DNA of 46,182 nt from Sphingomonadales bacterium (lineage in GTDB: Bacteria; Pseudomonadota; Alphaproteobacteria; Sphingomonadales; Sphingomonadaceae). This document shows, one piece after another, positions 1-8,094 of this stretch. Position numbers and translations under genes: made by a program. The stretch lies in the NCBI GenBank assembly GCA_017309275.1, contig JAFKLT010000073.1, forward strand, positions 1-46,182. Reading direction: 5' to 3'. The first letter of the stretch is position 1, and every line of letters starts with the position of its first letter. Under the pieces are notes generated by a model. That model did no database searches, had not been told where the DNA came from, and was given only the letters and a program-made list of their open reading frames with translations.

Positions 1-71
1 AACATATAGTGGAGGATACATACAAAACCGATGTCCGCAATCGGCCGCAAGCCAACCTCGCTTCCCACACC

Positions 72-148
72 CTCGTCATCCCGGACTTGATCCGGGATCC
101 ACAGCAACGGCCGAAACATGGACCCCGGATCAAGTCCAGGGTGACGAG
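72..148. repeat. palindromic intergenic repeat, copy 1
   Basis: Two inverted arms of about 28 bp (left arm beginning TCGTCATCCCGGACTTGATC, right arm its near reverse complement ending GGGTGACGA) flank a short core. Each arm also contains its own small palindrome around CCCGGA/TCCGGG, so the RNA could fold as one long hairpin or as two. The same element recurs at 18107-18183 and 39823-39918. The core of this copy (cggccgaaacatgg) is nearly the reverse complement of the core of copy 2, so copies 1 and 2 lie in opposite orientation. It sits just beyond the 3' end of the gene at 221-997. Confidence 0.85.
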
Positions 149-220
149 GAAGAAACGTCGGACGTCAGTCGAAGCCCGCCTCCCGACTGCAAGCAGACTT
201 CATCTTGGCCATTCAGGCAT

Positions 221-997
221 TCAGTTTATGTAGAACAAATTGCCAAGCTTGGTCATTTCCCTATCCGAAAGACTGCGCTTTGGCGTTCCAATGACGGCGC
301 CGCCCAGCGGCCATATTTTCTGTAGTGCGAATTCATTCAGAATGCCGGAAACCGCAAAAGAAAACCCAGCGAAAGCCGCAGTTGGGAAACTAAATGTACT
401 AAATGCCATGCCTCCGAACGTCGAAACAAACTGATGACAGTTCGCTTTAGAATTTTCAAATCCGCTATCGAATTGAAAGCCTGTATACATAATTTCCTCG
501 GACCAATCTTGTCCTTTACATTCTCCAATACATACAATCCAATTAGAAGGCGGGACTCCTTTCTCCATAATATACTTACGCTCAGACGCGGTAGAAGCCA
601 TTGTTTCGCGATCCGCCAACTGCCACATCATCGAGACCAGAGCAAAATATGCTGCAACAGCAGTTCGTTCAGCGTCGTTGAGGGGCCACCACTCCGATTT
701 TGCGAGACGGAGAAGGATTGGAGCGGCCCGCTCGTGCAGTTCCCGCATCCACCCACCATTACAGACTCTACATGCCCCCCTAATTTGCTGATTTCTTAGC
801 GCCCCCTGCCGCGACATGGGTCCTTTACGCACGCTGTCAGACAAGACGCCGCCTGCCGAAGCAACGGGCCGTCGGACATCATGCCAAGTGCGATCCGCAG
901 ACCCAGGAAGATGCTTCTTCGCCCACTGGCCCCAATAGTGTTCTTTCGAATTTCCTGGCTCGCCGCAGAAGACACAGATGTTGGGAGGAGCAGACAT
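221..997 (-). CDS. HNH-like zinc-motif protein of unknown function
   Basis: A 258-residue protein whose N-terminal third carries two CxxC knuckles: Cys8/Cys11 followed by a KEH motif (His20), and Cys76/Cys79 followed directly by Asn80 and GWM. This spacing resembles treble-clef HNH-type nucleases, where the Cys pairs hold zinc and a His in the first knuckle is catalytic. The C-terminal half has no motif I recognise, and there is no signal peptide. The gene is clearly less GC-rich than its neighbours, and its flanks are AT-rich with no obvious partner gene, which points to horizontal acquisition. The nuclease activity is an inference from the Cys/His pattern only; it could equally be a structural zinc-binding protein. 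The start is the first ATG, with no good alternative seen. Confidence 0.75.
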   Translation of the reverse strand: MSAPPNICVFCGEPGNSKEHYWGQWAKKHLPGSADRTWHDVRRPVASAGGVLSDSVRKGPMSRQGALRNQQIRGACRVCNGGWMRELHERAAPILLRLAKSEWWPLNDAERTAVAAYFALVSMMWQLADRETMASTASERKYIMEKGVPPSNWIVCIGECKGQDWSEEIMYTGFQFDSGFENSKANCHQFVSTFGGMAFSTFSFPTAAFAGFSFAVSGILNEFALQKIWPLGGAVIGTPKRSLSDREMTKLGNLFYIN

Positions 998-1141
998 TAA
1001 TCGACCTTGATGGATGGCAAAGAAAAGATCAGACCACTATCGCCGTCCTAGAAAGCGGTCGATTTCATGAAATTGAATGCCGAGCACCATTTACGAGATA
1101 CGGGCGTCATAATGAAAGCTTTAACTGTCCATTTTACTGTA

Positions 1142-1158
1142 GTGTTTGATCCAAACAC
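1142..1158. repeat. 17-bp inverted repeat in AT-rich gap
   Basis: GTGTTTG-ATC-CAAACAC is a perfect 7-bp dyad in the 289-bp AT-rich stretch between the HNH-like gene and the S9 peptidase gene. It could be an operator for either gene or a small hairpin. No convincing -35/-10 pair was assigned around it, and nothing else recognisable was seen in this gap. Confidence 0.35.
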
Positions 1159-1286
1159 GACCTAATATCTAAATATTCTTCTAAACATTGCTCGCCCACA
1201 CCGCGTCGCCCACCACGCCGCGCGGTTGACGCTCCGCGAGGGATGGGTACATCTTCACCGATCCAAAGGAAAAGGGGCTTCACTCG

Positions 1287-3440
1287 ATGCGTAAACTCGC
1301 CTTCCTCGGCGCGAGCCTGGTCATTCTCGCCGCCCAGCCCGTCCGCGCGCAGGAAGCCCCGGCCGCCGAGCCCGCGGCGGCACAGACCGCCTCCCCCGCC
1401 CCCGCGCCCTCCCCCACCGGCAGCGCGCGGCTCGCGGCCGAGCGGCGGTTTACCGGCGACGACCTGTTCGACCTGTCGATCGCCGCCGATCCGCAGATCA
1501 GCGCCGACGGGCGCCGCATCGCCTATGTGCGCCGGTCGAACGACATCATGACCGATCGCGCGGTCAGCGCGATCTGGCTGATCGACACCACCACCGGCGA
1601 CGAAACCCCGCTGGGCGTCGCCGACGGCACCGCCGCCTTTTCGCCGCGCTGGTCGCCCGACGGCAAGCGGCTGGCCTATGTCTCGACCGCGGGCGGCAGC
1701 GCGCAGCTTTGGGTGCGCTGGATCGACGGCGGCCAGGCGGTGCGCCTGACCGGCCTGCCGACCGCGCCGTCGACCCTCGCCTGGTCGCCCGACGGCCGCT
1801 CGATCGCCTATACGATGCTCGTCAAGGATGACGGCCCCAGCTTTGGCAGCGCGCCGCGGAACAAGCCCGAGGGGGCGAAATGGGCCGAGCCGCTGGAGGT
1901 GCACGACCTGCTCGCCTATCGCGCCGACGGCGAGGGCTATCTGGAGCCCGGTTTCGAAAAGATCTTCACCGTCCCCGCGGCCGGCGGATCGCCGCGCCAG
2001 CTGACCTTCGGCCCCTATCACGACACCGGGCCGCTGTCCTGGTCGCGCGACGGGCGCACGCTCTATTTCGCCGCGAACCGCAAGCCCGACTGGCAGAACG
2101 ACCCCGTCGAAAGCGAGATTTTCGGGCTCGACGTCGCCAGCGGCGCGGTGACCGCGCTGACCGACCGCAACGGCCCCGACGCGAACCCGCTCGTCTCGCC
2201 CGACGGGTCGAAAATCGCCTATCTCGGTTTCGACGACAAGATGCGCGCGTATGAGAACACCCAGCTTTATGTCATGAACCGCGACGGGTCGGGCAAGCGC
2301 GGGCTGACCGCGAGCTGGGATTACAGCGTCGACGCGATCCAGTGGGCCGCCGACGGCAAGGCGCTCTATGCGCAATATGACGATCATGGCGAGACCAAGG
2401 TCGCGCGCATCGGCCTCGACGGGGCGGTGCGCACCGCGGCGACCGGGCTTTCGGGCGGCGGGCTCGACCGGCCGTACACCGGCGGCAGCTTCACCGTGTC
2501 CGACGGCGGCGCGATCGCCTTTACCGGCGGCACCGCGACGCGCCCGGCCGAGGTGCAGCTGGCGCGCGGGGGCAGCGCGCGCATCCTCACCGACCTCAAC
2601 CGCTCGCTGCGAGAGGTGAAGGCGCTGGGCGAGGTGCGCAAGATCACCGTCGCCTCCAGCCACGACGGCCAGACGATCGAGGGCTGGCTGACGCTGCCGC
2701 CCGGTTATCGCGAGGGGCAGCGCGTGCCGCTGATCCTCGAAATCCACGGCGGGCCGTTCGCGGCCTATGGCGGCCATTTCTCGACCGACAACCAGCTTTA
2801 TGCCGCCGCGGGCTATGCCGTCCTGTCGTCGAACCCGCGCGGGTCGACCAGCTATGGCGCCGCCTTCGCGAACGAGATCGACAAGGCATATCCGGGCAAC
2901 GACTATTTCGACCTGATCAGCATCGTCGACCGCGCGGTCGCGCTGGGCATCGCCGATCCCGATGCACTGTTCGTCACCGGCGGGTCGGGCGGCGGCGTGC
3001 TCACCAGCTGGATCGTCGGCAAGACCGACCGGTTCAAGGCCGCGGTCACGCAAAAGCCCGTGATCAACTGGACGACGCAGGCGCTGACCGCCGACGGGCC
3101 GGGTTTTTTCGGTCCCTATTGGCTGGGCGCCGAGCCGTGGGAAAAGCCCGAGCTGTTCTGGGCGCGCTCGCCGCTGTCGCTGGTCGGCAACGTCCGGACG
3201 CCGACGCTCGTCATCGTCGGGGCCGAGGATTATCGCACCCCGGTCAGCGAGTCCGAGCAATATTATACCGCGCTTCGCCTGCGCGGGGTGCCGACCGCGC
3301 TGATCAAGGTGCCCGGCGCCAGCCACGGCGGCATCGCCGCGCGCCCCTCGCAGTCGGCGGCGAAGGCGTCGGCGATCCTCGCCTGGTTCGAAAAGTACAG
3401 GAAGGGCTGGACGCCGCCGGCCGACGCTTCGGCGAAGTAG
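1287..3440 (+). CDS. secreted S9-family peptidase (acylaminoacyl/dipeptidyl peptidase-like)
   Basis: A 717-residue serine peptidase of the prolyl-oligopeptidase clan, expected in the periplasm. Residues 1-21 form a signal peptide ending AQA/RAQ, followed by an Ala/Pro-rich linker. Residues about 50-430 carry repeated SPDG blade motifs (for example SPRWSPDGKRLAY), typical of the beta-propeller that gates the active site. The C-terminal alpha/beta-hydrolase domain (about 455-705) has the nucleophile in GGSGGG (Ser567), Asp648 in GAEDYRTP and His680 in GASHGG, so the triad is complete. The family cleaves short peptides from the N terminus; exact specificity cannot be read. The start ATG has a purine-rich stretch (aaaggaaaaggggc) just upstream. 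It is monocistronic and convergent with pip. A 730-residue open frame on the opposite strand is a GC-bias shadow. Confidence 0.93.
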   Translation: MRKLAFLGASLVILAAQPVRAQEAPAAEPAAAQTASPAPAPSPTGSARLAAERRFTGDDLFDLSIAADPQISADGRRIAYVRRSNDIMTDRAVSAIWLIDTTTGDETPLGVADGTAAFSPRWSPDGKRLAYVSTAGGSAQLWVRWIDGGQAVRLTGLPTAPSTLAWSPDGRSIAYTMLVKDDGPSFGSAPRNKPEGAKWAEPLEVHDLLAYRADGEGYLEPGFEKIFTVPAAGGSPRQLTFGPYHDTGPLSWSRDGRTLYFAANRKPDWQNDPVESEIFGLDVASGAVTALTDRNGPDANPLVSPDGSKIAYLGFDDKMRAYENTQLYVMNRDGSGKRGLTASWDYSVDAIQWAADGKALYAQYDDHGETKVARIGLDGAVRTAATGLSGGGLDRPYTGGSFTVSDGGAIAFTGGTATRPAEVQLARGGSARILTDLNRSLREVKALGEVRKITVASSHDGQTIEGWLTLPPGYREGQRVPLILEIHGGPFAAYGGHFSTDNQLYAAAGYAVLSSNPRGSTSYGAAFANEIDKAYPGNDYFDLISIVDRAVALGIADPDALFVTGGSGGGVLTSWIVGKTDRFKAAVTQKPVINWTTQALTADGPGFFGPYWLGAEPWEKPELFWARSPLSLVGNVRTPTLVIVGAEDYRTPVSESEQYYTALRLRGVPTALIKVPGASHGGIAARPSQSAAKASAILAWFEKYRKGWTPPADASAK

Positions 3441-3465
3441 GGCCGGGCCGGGGGTCGGGGCGCGC

Positions 3466-4554
3466 TCAGGCCAGCTTCGGCAGGCCGTCCATGATCGCGG
3501 TCAGCGCCAGCGCATTGTCGCGCTCCATCGCGCTGTGCCCGGCGTTGGTGACGACATAGGTCGCGGGCTCGCCCCCCGCCGCGCGCAGCGCCGCGACCAG
3601 CCGCGACGCCTGGGTCAGCGGACAGACCTCGTCGAAGCGGCCGTGGACGATATGCGTGGGGATCGACGCGAGGGCCGCGATATTCTCAAAGAAATGCCCG
3701 GGCGCGATGAACAGGCCGTTGGCAAAATAATGCGCCTCAATCAAAGCAAAACACAACGCGAAATCGGCATCGCCGAACTTCCCTGTATCGGCGGTTTCGG
3801 GAATCATGTTTGAAATGACACCTTCCCAAAGCGACCATGTCAGCGCGGCGGTTAGCTGCCGTTCCTTCTCCTCCGGCGTCGTGGGCACCATGTCGAAAAT
3901 CGCCTTGTACGATTTCATCACGTCGCCGCGCTCTTCGGGGGTCAGCACGCCCAGCAATTCGGCCCATTCGTCCGGATATTTGATATAGGCGCCCGGCGCG
4001 GTCAGCCCATACGGGTCCGCGCCCCACGTCGCGGCATTCCCCTGATACAGATAGAGCAGGTCTTCCGCCGCGCCCAGAAAGATGCCGCGCAGGATCAGGC
4101 TCGCGCAATGCCCCGGATGCGCGATGGCATAGGCCATCGCCAACGTACTTCCCCAACTCCCCCCGAACACGTGCATCCTGCCCGAAATATCCAGCGCCTC
4201 GCGCAGCTTTTCAATGTCGCCGATCAAGTCCGCGGTCGTGTTGTGCCGCAGCGCCGCGGCCGCCCCTGCCGCCGCAACATTCGGCTCGCTCTTCCCGCAC
4301 CCGCGCTGGTCGAACAGGATGACCCGGTATCGCCTGGGATCGAAGAAGCGCGCCATGGCGGGCGCGCATGCCCCTCCCGGCCCGCCATGAAGGAACATCA
4401 CGGGCTCGCCCGCCGGATTCCCATATTCCTCCCAATATATGCGGTGCCCCGCCTCTATATCGACTTCCAGCCAGCCGAAATTCAGGCACGGCGGCTGCGG
4501 ATAGACCCACTCGTCGCCGATCTTGCTTGATGCCTGCAGCCGCGAAAAATCCAT
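3466..4554 (-). CDS. pip: proline iminopeptidase (S33)
   Basis: A cytoplasmic alpha/beta-hydrolase that removes N-terminal proline from peptides. The oxyanion motif HGGPGG is at residues 56-61 and DQRGCG at 82-87. The nucleophile is Ser133 in GGSWGS, Asp308 lies in HGRFDEVCP and His340 in NAGHSAME, all standard for the family. At 362 residues it is about 40 longer than the usual 315-325, owing to an extended N terminus that resembles that of plant and some bacterial homologues. I chose the ATG at 4554, which has an AAGGA-type ribosome site 8-9 bases upstream, over an in-frame TTG 15 bases further up. It is divergent from the M28 peptidase gene with a 112-bp shared upstream region, and convergent with the S9 peptidase gene. 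Confidence 0.93.
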   Translation of the reverse strand: MDFSRLQASSKIGDEWVYPQPPCLNFGWLEVDIEAGHRIYWEEYGNPAGEPVMFLHGGPGGACAPAMARFFDPRRYRVILFDQRGCGKSEPNVAAAGAAAALRHNTTADLIGDIEKLREALDISGRMHVFGGSWGSTLAMAYAIAHPGHCASLILRGIFLGAAEDLLYLYQGNAATWGADPYGLTAPGAYIKYPDEWAELLGVLTPEERGDVMKSYKAIFDMVPTTPEEKERQLTAALTWSLWEGVISNMIPETADTGKFGDADFALCFALIEAHYFANGLFIAPGHFFENIAALASIPTHIVHGRFDEVCPLTQASRLVAALRAAGGEPATYVVTNAGHSAMERDNALALTAIMDGLPKLA

Positions 4555-4666
4555 GCTTCCGTCCTTCAATCGATAATCCGTCCCTCGCTAGCGCATCGGC
4601 GGCGGTTCACAAAGCGGGTCGCGCTGGCTACGCTGATCCACACCCCCAAACAGGAAGCTTGCCCCA

Positions 4667-6325
4667 ATGACCCTGCGCCTCACCGTCGCCGCTGCCTCCC
4701 TGCTCTTCGCCGTGCCAGCCGCTGCGCAGGCGAAACCCGATATCAGCGCGGCGAACCTCACCGAAACCGTCCGCACGCTTGCATCCGACCAGTTTCAAGG
4801 CCGTGCGCCCGGCACGATCGGCGAGGAACGCACCATCGGCTATCTGATCGGGCGGCTGCAGGCGCTGGGTCTCGAACCCGCAGGCAAGGACGGCGGCTGG
4901 ACCCAGCCCGTCCCGCTCCTCCACACGCGTCTCGATGCCCCGACGACACTCGCATTCACGCGCAAGGGCGCCGCCACGCCGCTGACCCTCAACACCGACA
5001 TCTATCTCTCGACGCTCCGCCCTGCCGATGCGGCGACCGTCGCCGGGGCACCGCTCGTCTTCGTCGGCTATGGCGTCAGCGCGCCCGAGCGCGGGTGGGA
5101 CGACTTCAAAGGGCAGGATCTGAAAGGCAAGGTCGCCGTCTTCCTGATCAACGACCCCGATTTCGTTGCGACCAAGGGCGAGGACGCGTTCGGCAAGTTC
5201 GGCGGCCGGACCATGACATATTACGGCCGCTGGACCTATAAGTTCGAGGAGGCGTCGCGCCGCGGCGCGATTGCCGCGCTCATCGTGCACGACACCGATG
5301 GCGTCGGCTATGGCTGGAACGTGATCACCAGCCCCCGCGGCGAGAATTACGGCCTCGTCGTCCCGCCCGAGAAGCAGACCAGCCTCGCCTTGCAGGGCTG
5401 GATATCGGGCGAGGCCGCGACGAAGCTGTTCGCCGATGCCGGGCAGGATCTGGCAAAGCTCCGGGTTGCCGCGCGCCGCAAGACGTTCAAACCCGTCGAC
5501 CTGGGCACCACCTTCGATGCGACGATCCCCGTGACGCATCAGGTCGTGCAAAGCCAGAATGTCCTCGCGAAAATTCCCGGCACCACGCGTCCCGAAGAGG
5601 TCGTGATGTATGGCGCGCATTGGGACGCCTATGGCGAAGGCAAGGCGGACGAGAAGGGCCGCATTTATCGCGCAGGCGCCAATGACGACGCGCTCGGCGT
5701 CGCCGGGCTGTTCGAGATCGCACGCAATTTCAAGACGGCACGGCCGCCCGAGCGCACCCTGCTGTTCGGCTTTTGGACCGCCGAAGAGCGCGGCCTCCTC
5801 GGCTCCGAAGCCTATGCCCAAAGCCCGCTGTATCCGGTCGAGAAGACCGTCGCCAACCTCGGGCTCGACATCCTCCAGACCGCCGGCAAGGCCAAGGACG
5901 TCATCCTGGTGGGCAAGGGGCAGGGCTCGCTGGAGGACGATCTTGCGCGCGTGGCGGCGGGCCAGGGTCGCGTCGTGAGCATCGAAAGCCTGCCGGAGCG
6001 CGGCCTGTTCTATCGCGCCGACCATTTCAGCATGGCGAAACGAGGCGTCCCCGTCCTCCTGATGATGGGCATCGCCGGAGCATCCGACCTGGTGAACGGT
6101 GGCAAGGAAGCGGGCCAGAAGTGGGTCGATGACTATACCGGCAAATGCTATCATCAGGCCTGCGACGCCTGGGACGAAAGCTGGAATCTCGACGGCGCGA
6201 TTCAGGATATCGAGCTTTTCTATCAGATCGGCGACGAACTCGCCCGCTCTGCCAAATGGCCCGAGTGGAAGCCCGGCAGCGAGTTCAAGGTCCTCCGCGA
6301 TCAAAGCGCTGCGTCGCGGAAATAA
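4667..6325 (+). CDS. secreted M28-family zinc aminopeptidase with PA domain
   Basis: A 552-residue exported metallopeptidase. A signal peptide covers residues 1-22 (cleavage near AQA/KPD). A protease-associated (PA) insert spans about 125-245, and the M28 catalytic core about 295-535. The co-catalytic zinc ligands are visible as His318/Asp320 (GAHWD), Asp340 or Asp341 (AGANDDALG), Glu373/Glu374 (AEERG), Asp401 (GLDI) and His453 (ADHFSMAK). The family releases N-terminal amino acids from peptides. An AGGAAG ribosome site lies 9 bases upstream of the ATG. With the secreted S9 peptidases and the second M28 enzyme nearby it suggests periplasmic peptide scavenging. It is probably monocistronic: the gap of about 120 bp downstream holds a new promoter. 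Confidence 0.93.
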   Translation: MTLRLTVAAASLLFAVPAAAQAKPDISAANLTETVRTLASDQFQGRAPGTIGEERTIGYLIGRLQALGLEPAGKDGGWTQPVPLLHTRLDAPTTLAFTRKGAATPLTLNTDIYLSTLRPADAATVAGAPLVFVGYGVSAPERGWDDFKGQDLKGKVAVFLINDPDFVATKGEDAFGKFGGRTMTYYGRWTYKFEEASRRGAIAALIVHDTDGVGYGWNVITSPRGENYGLVVPPEKQTSLALQGWISGEAATKLFADAGQDLAKLRVAARRKTFKPVDLGTTFDATIPVTHQVVQSQNVLAKIPGTTRPEEVVMYGAHWDAYGEGKADEKGRIYRAGANDDALGVAGLFEIARNFKTARPPERTLLFGFWTAEERGLLGSEAYAQSPLYPVEKTVANLGLDILQTAGKAKDVILVGKGQGSLEDDLARVAAGQGRVVSIESLPERGLFYRADHFSMAKRGVPVLLMMGIAGASDLVNGGKEAGQKWVDDYTGKCYHQACDAWDESWNLDGAIQDIELFYQIGDELARSAKWPEWKPGSEFKVLRDQSAASRK

Positions 6326-6395
6326 TCGTCGGCGACAGGGCCCGCCGCATCAGACAGTCCGTCCGTCATTGCGGCGTCGCTGACGCCGGCAAGCG

Positions 6396-6411
6396 CCTCT
6401 TGCACAAGAGG
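6396..6411. promoter_or_regulatory. 16-bp inverted repeat abutting the -35 box
   Basis: CCTCTTG-CA-CAAGAGG is a perfect 7-bp dyad ending one base before the TTGACA hexamer of the next promoter. It has no T-tract, so it looks more like a protein-binding site than a terminator for the upstream peptidase gene, although a weak hairpin terminator is possible. Confidence 0.5.
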
Positions 6412-6440
6412 TTGACACTCATTCCTTTGTGTCAGATATT
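6412..6440 (+). promoter_or_regulatory. sigma70-type promoter, probably giving a leaderless mRNA
   Basis: A perfect -35 hexamer TTGACA (6412-6417) is separated by 17 bases from GATATT (6435-6440, 4 of 6 matches to TATAAT). The expected start point, 7 bases past the -10, is position 6447, which is the A of the ATG of the regulator gene. No Shine-Dalgarno sequence precedes that ATG, which agrees with a leaderless transcript. A dyad TGACAC (6413-6418) / GTGTCA (6429-6434) also spans the spacer. Confidence 0.6.
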
Positions 6441-6457
6441 TCTGTCATGACAGAAAT
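6438..6457. promoter_or_regulatory. perfect 20-bp palindrome, probable autoregulatory operator
   Basis: ATTTCTGTCATGACAGAAAT reads identically on both strands. It overlaps the end of the -10 box, the predicted transcription start and the first codons of the GbsR/MarR-type regulator, a position where a bound dimer would block transcription. That the regulator itself binds here is inferred from position and symmetry. Confidence 0.65.
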
Positions 6458-7022
6458 TATCGAATCGCCTTCGAGACTTTCTCCGTCCGCAACGGAATTC
6501 ATCCTTCATTGGGGCAATCTCGGCAGCCAATGGGGCGTCAACCGATCGGTCGCACAGATACATGCGCTGCTATTCATATCCGATCGCGCACTTCATGCGG
6601 AGGAAATCGCTGAAATGCTCGGGCTTGCGCGCTCGAATGTCTCCAATTCGATCAAGGAACTGCTCGGCTGGCGATTGATCGAGCGCGTTCCCATACTCGG
6701 CGACCGCCGGGACCATTTCACCGCCGAGACCGACATATGGGAGATGGTCACGCGCATCGCCGCAGGTCGCAAGGCACGCGAGATCGATCCTGCCGAGGCC
6801 GCGCTCAAGGCCTGCGTCGCGCACGCCGAAAACGACCCGGAACTCAGTGCAGGGGCGAAGGCGCGGCTCGGCGAGATGCTCGATTTCGTTACGGAGATGA
6901 GCCGGTGGCACGACGAGATGTTGCACGTGCCAAAGCCCGCGTTGATGCGGCTGATCAAACTCGGCGCCGGGGTCACGAAGCTGATCAACTGGCGGCCCGG
7001 CAAGGGTAAGGACGTTCGATAG
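6447..7022 (+). CDS. GbsR/MarR-family winged-helix transcriptional regulator
   Basis: A 191-residue regulator. Residues about 15-100 match the GbsR-type winged helix: FILHWGNLGSQWGVNRSVAQIHALLFIS, then a recognition-helix region LHAEEIAEMLGLARSNVSNSIKELLGWRLIERV and a wing with GDRRDHF. The rest is helical and probably dimerises. It is the first gene of an operon: nine bases separate its stop from the DUF4166 gene, and the stop codon merges with that gene's AGGAGG ribosome site. I chose the ATG at 6447 rather than the in-frame GTG at 6429 because the GTG lies inside the promoter spacer, upstream of the predicted start of transcription. The likely role is repressing its own operon through the overlapping palindrome; the inducer is unknown. 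Confidence 0.88.
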   Translation: MTEIIESPSRLSPSATEFILHWGNLGSQWGVNRSVAQIHALLFISDRALHAEEIAEMLGLARSNVSNSIKELLGWRLIERVPILGDRRDHFTAETDIWEMVTRIAAGRKAREIDPAEAALKACVAHAENDPELSAGAKARLGEMLDFVTEMSRWHDEMLHVPKPALMRLIKLGAGVTKLINWRPGKGKDVR

Positions 7023-7031
7023 GAGGCCGCT

Positions 7032-7700
7032 ATGCGGAGCGAGAGGACGTGCCAATTCGAAGCGCCTGCTCCTGCCTTGTCGGACGATGACGCCGCGTTC
7101 CACGACCATCGCTTTCGCCGCCTGATACCCGCCGACGATTGGGCCGCGCTTCCCGGCGACGTCCGCCGCCGTTTCTCCAAACATCTGTCCGGCCAACGGG
7201 TCGCAACCTACAGCGGAGAGATCGTCTGGACGCGCCTTTCCCGCATGGGCCGACTGCTCGCGCAGATATGCAGGCTTATCGGCGCACCGCTGCCGACGAA
7301 CGCCGGCGGCCCCGCACCCGCTGCCGTCGTGGTCAGCGAAGACAGGGTTTGCGGCGGACAGATATGGACGCGCATCTACGGCCGCGCGAAAGGGTATCCG
7401 CAGGTCATTCACAGCGCCAAGCGCTTTGCCGGAAGCACCGGGCTCGAGGAACATATCGGGGGAGGCTTCGGCACGGCGCTCACGGTGCGTGCCGAGGCCG
7501 ATGCGCTGATTTTCATCTCCGATCATTATTTCTGGCAAGGCCCGCACCTGCGCCTTCGCCTGCCCCGCTGGCTGGCTCCGGGCAGAACCGTCGTGACGCA
7601 TCAGCACCTCGGCGATCGCCGCTTTGCCTTCGACCTCAAGGTCACGCACCCGCTCTTCGGCGAAATATTGAACCAGCATGGCCTGTTCCGCGATGCCTGA
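7032..7700 (+). CDS. free-standing DUF4166 domain protein
   Basis: A 222-residue protein that is essentially one DUF4166 domain. It shares a run of features with the C-terminal part of the protein encoded at 8091-9776 from the same operon: LP..VR, a SG...V.R..G.LA.I...IG.P block, a W.R...K.F block, and a final LPRWLAPG ... Q..DRRFAFDLKV.HPL.G.I...G block. There is no signal peptide or clear membrane helix. DUF4166 is usually found fused behind saccharopine-dehydrogenase-like domains and has no known biochemical role. A strong ribosome site (AGGAGG, 5-base spacing) precedes the ATG. The last 8 bp overlap the next gene, so translation is probably coupled. Confidence 0.85.
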   Translation: MRSERTCQFEAPAPALSDDDAAFHDHRFRRLIPADDWAALPGDVRRRFSKHLSGQRVATYSGEIVWTRLSRMGRLLAQICRLIGAPLPTNAGGPAPAAVVVSEDRVCGGQIWTRIYGRAKGYPQVIHSAKRFAGSTGLEEHIGGGFGTALTVRAEADALIFISDHYFWQGPHLRLRLPRWLAPGRTVVTHQHLGDRRFAFDLKVTHPLFGEILNQHGLFRDA

Positions 7701-8094
7701 CGGTCCGGTCATCCTGTTCGACGCCGAATGCATACTCTGCTCGGCGAATGCCGGATTCGTGCTGAAACATGACAGGGCCGACTATTTCCTGCTCGCGTCG
7801 ATCCAGGGAGAGTCGGGGGCGACTCTCGCCCTTCGCCACGACCTCGATCCGCACGATCCGACCAGCCTGCTGGTCGTCGACGGGACGACGGTCCGCCGCG
7901 ACAGCGACGCCGTTCTCTTCATCTATGAAAAGCTCGGATGGCCGTGGCGGCTCGCCGGCTTGCTGCGCATCGTGCCATCCTTTCTGCGCGATCCGGCCTA
8001 TCGCTGGGTGGCGCGCAATCGCTATCGCCTGTTCGGCAAACGATCGACCTGCTGGATCGCGCCGCCCGAGTATCGCAGCAGGATTCTTCCATGA
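7693..8094 (+). CDS. DCC-family (DUF393) thiol-disulfide oxidoreductase-like protein
   Basis: A 133-residue protein with the family's defining start: a short beta strand (VILFDAECILCSAN) that places Asp10, Cys13 and Cys16 as DxxCxxC. It continues with the conserved SLLVVDG..V...SDAVLFIYEKLG..W, LLR.VP..LRD..Y.WVARNRYR.FGK segments. DCC proteins are predicted thioredoxin-fold oxidoreductases, but the substrate of almost none is known. I chose ATG 7693, which overlaps the DUF4166 stop, over an ATG 15 bases upstream. The 3' end overlaps the following gene in an ATGA junction (8091-8094). Embedded between the two DUF4166 genes, it probably works in the same pathway. Confidence 0.88.
   Translation: MPDGPVILFDAECILCSANAGFVLKHDRADYFLLASIQGESGATLALRHDLDPHDPTSLLVVDGTTVRRDSDAVLFIYEKLGWPWRLAGLLRIVPSFLRDPAYRWVARNRYRLFGKRSTCWIAPPEYRSRILP

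Noticed and set aside
1134-3326. 730-residue open frame antisense to the S9 peptidase gene
   Set aside because: Arg/Gly/Ala-rich low-complexity translation with no motif; the plus-strand frame has a signal peptide and full catalytic triad. Typical GC-bias shadow.
4628-6304. 558-residue open frame antisense to the M28 peptidase gene
   Set aside because: The plus-strand protein has all zinc ligands; the antisense product matches no family and lacks a ribosome site.
6429-6446. Upstream GTG start for the GbsR/MarR-type gene
   Set aside because: It lies between the -35 and -10 boxes, so it would not be in the transcript; it also has no ribosome site.
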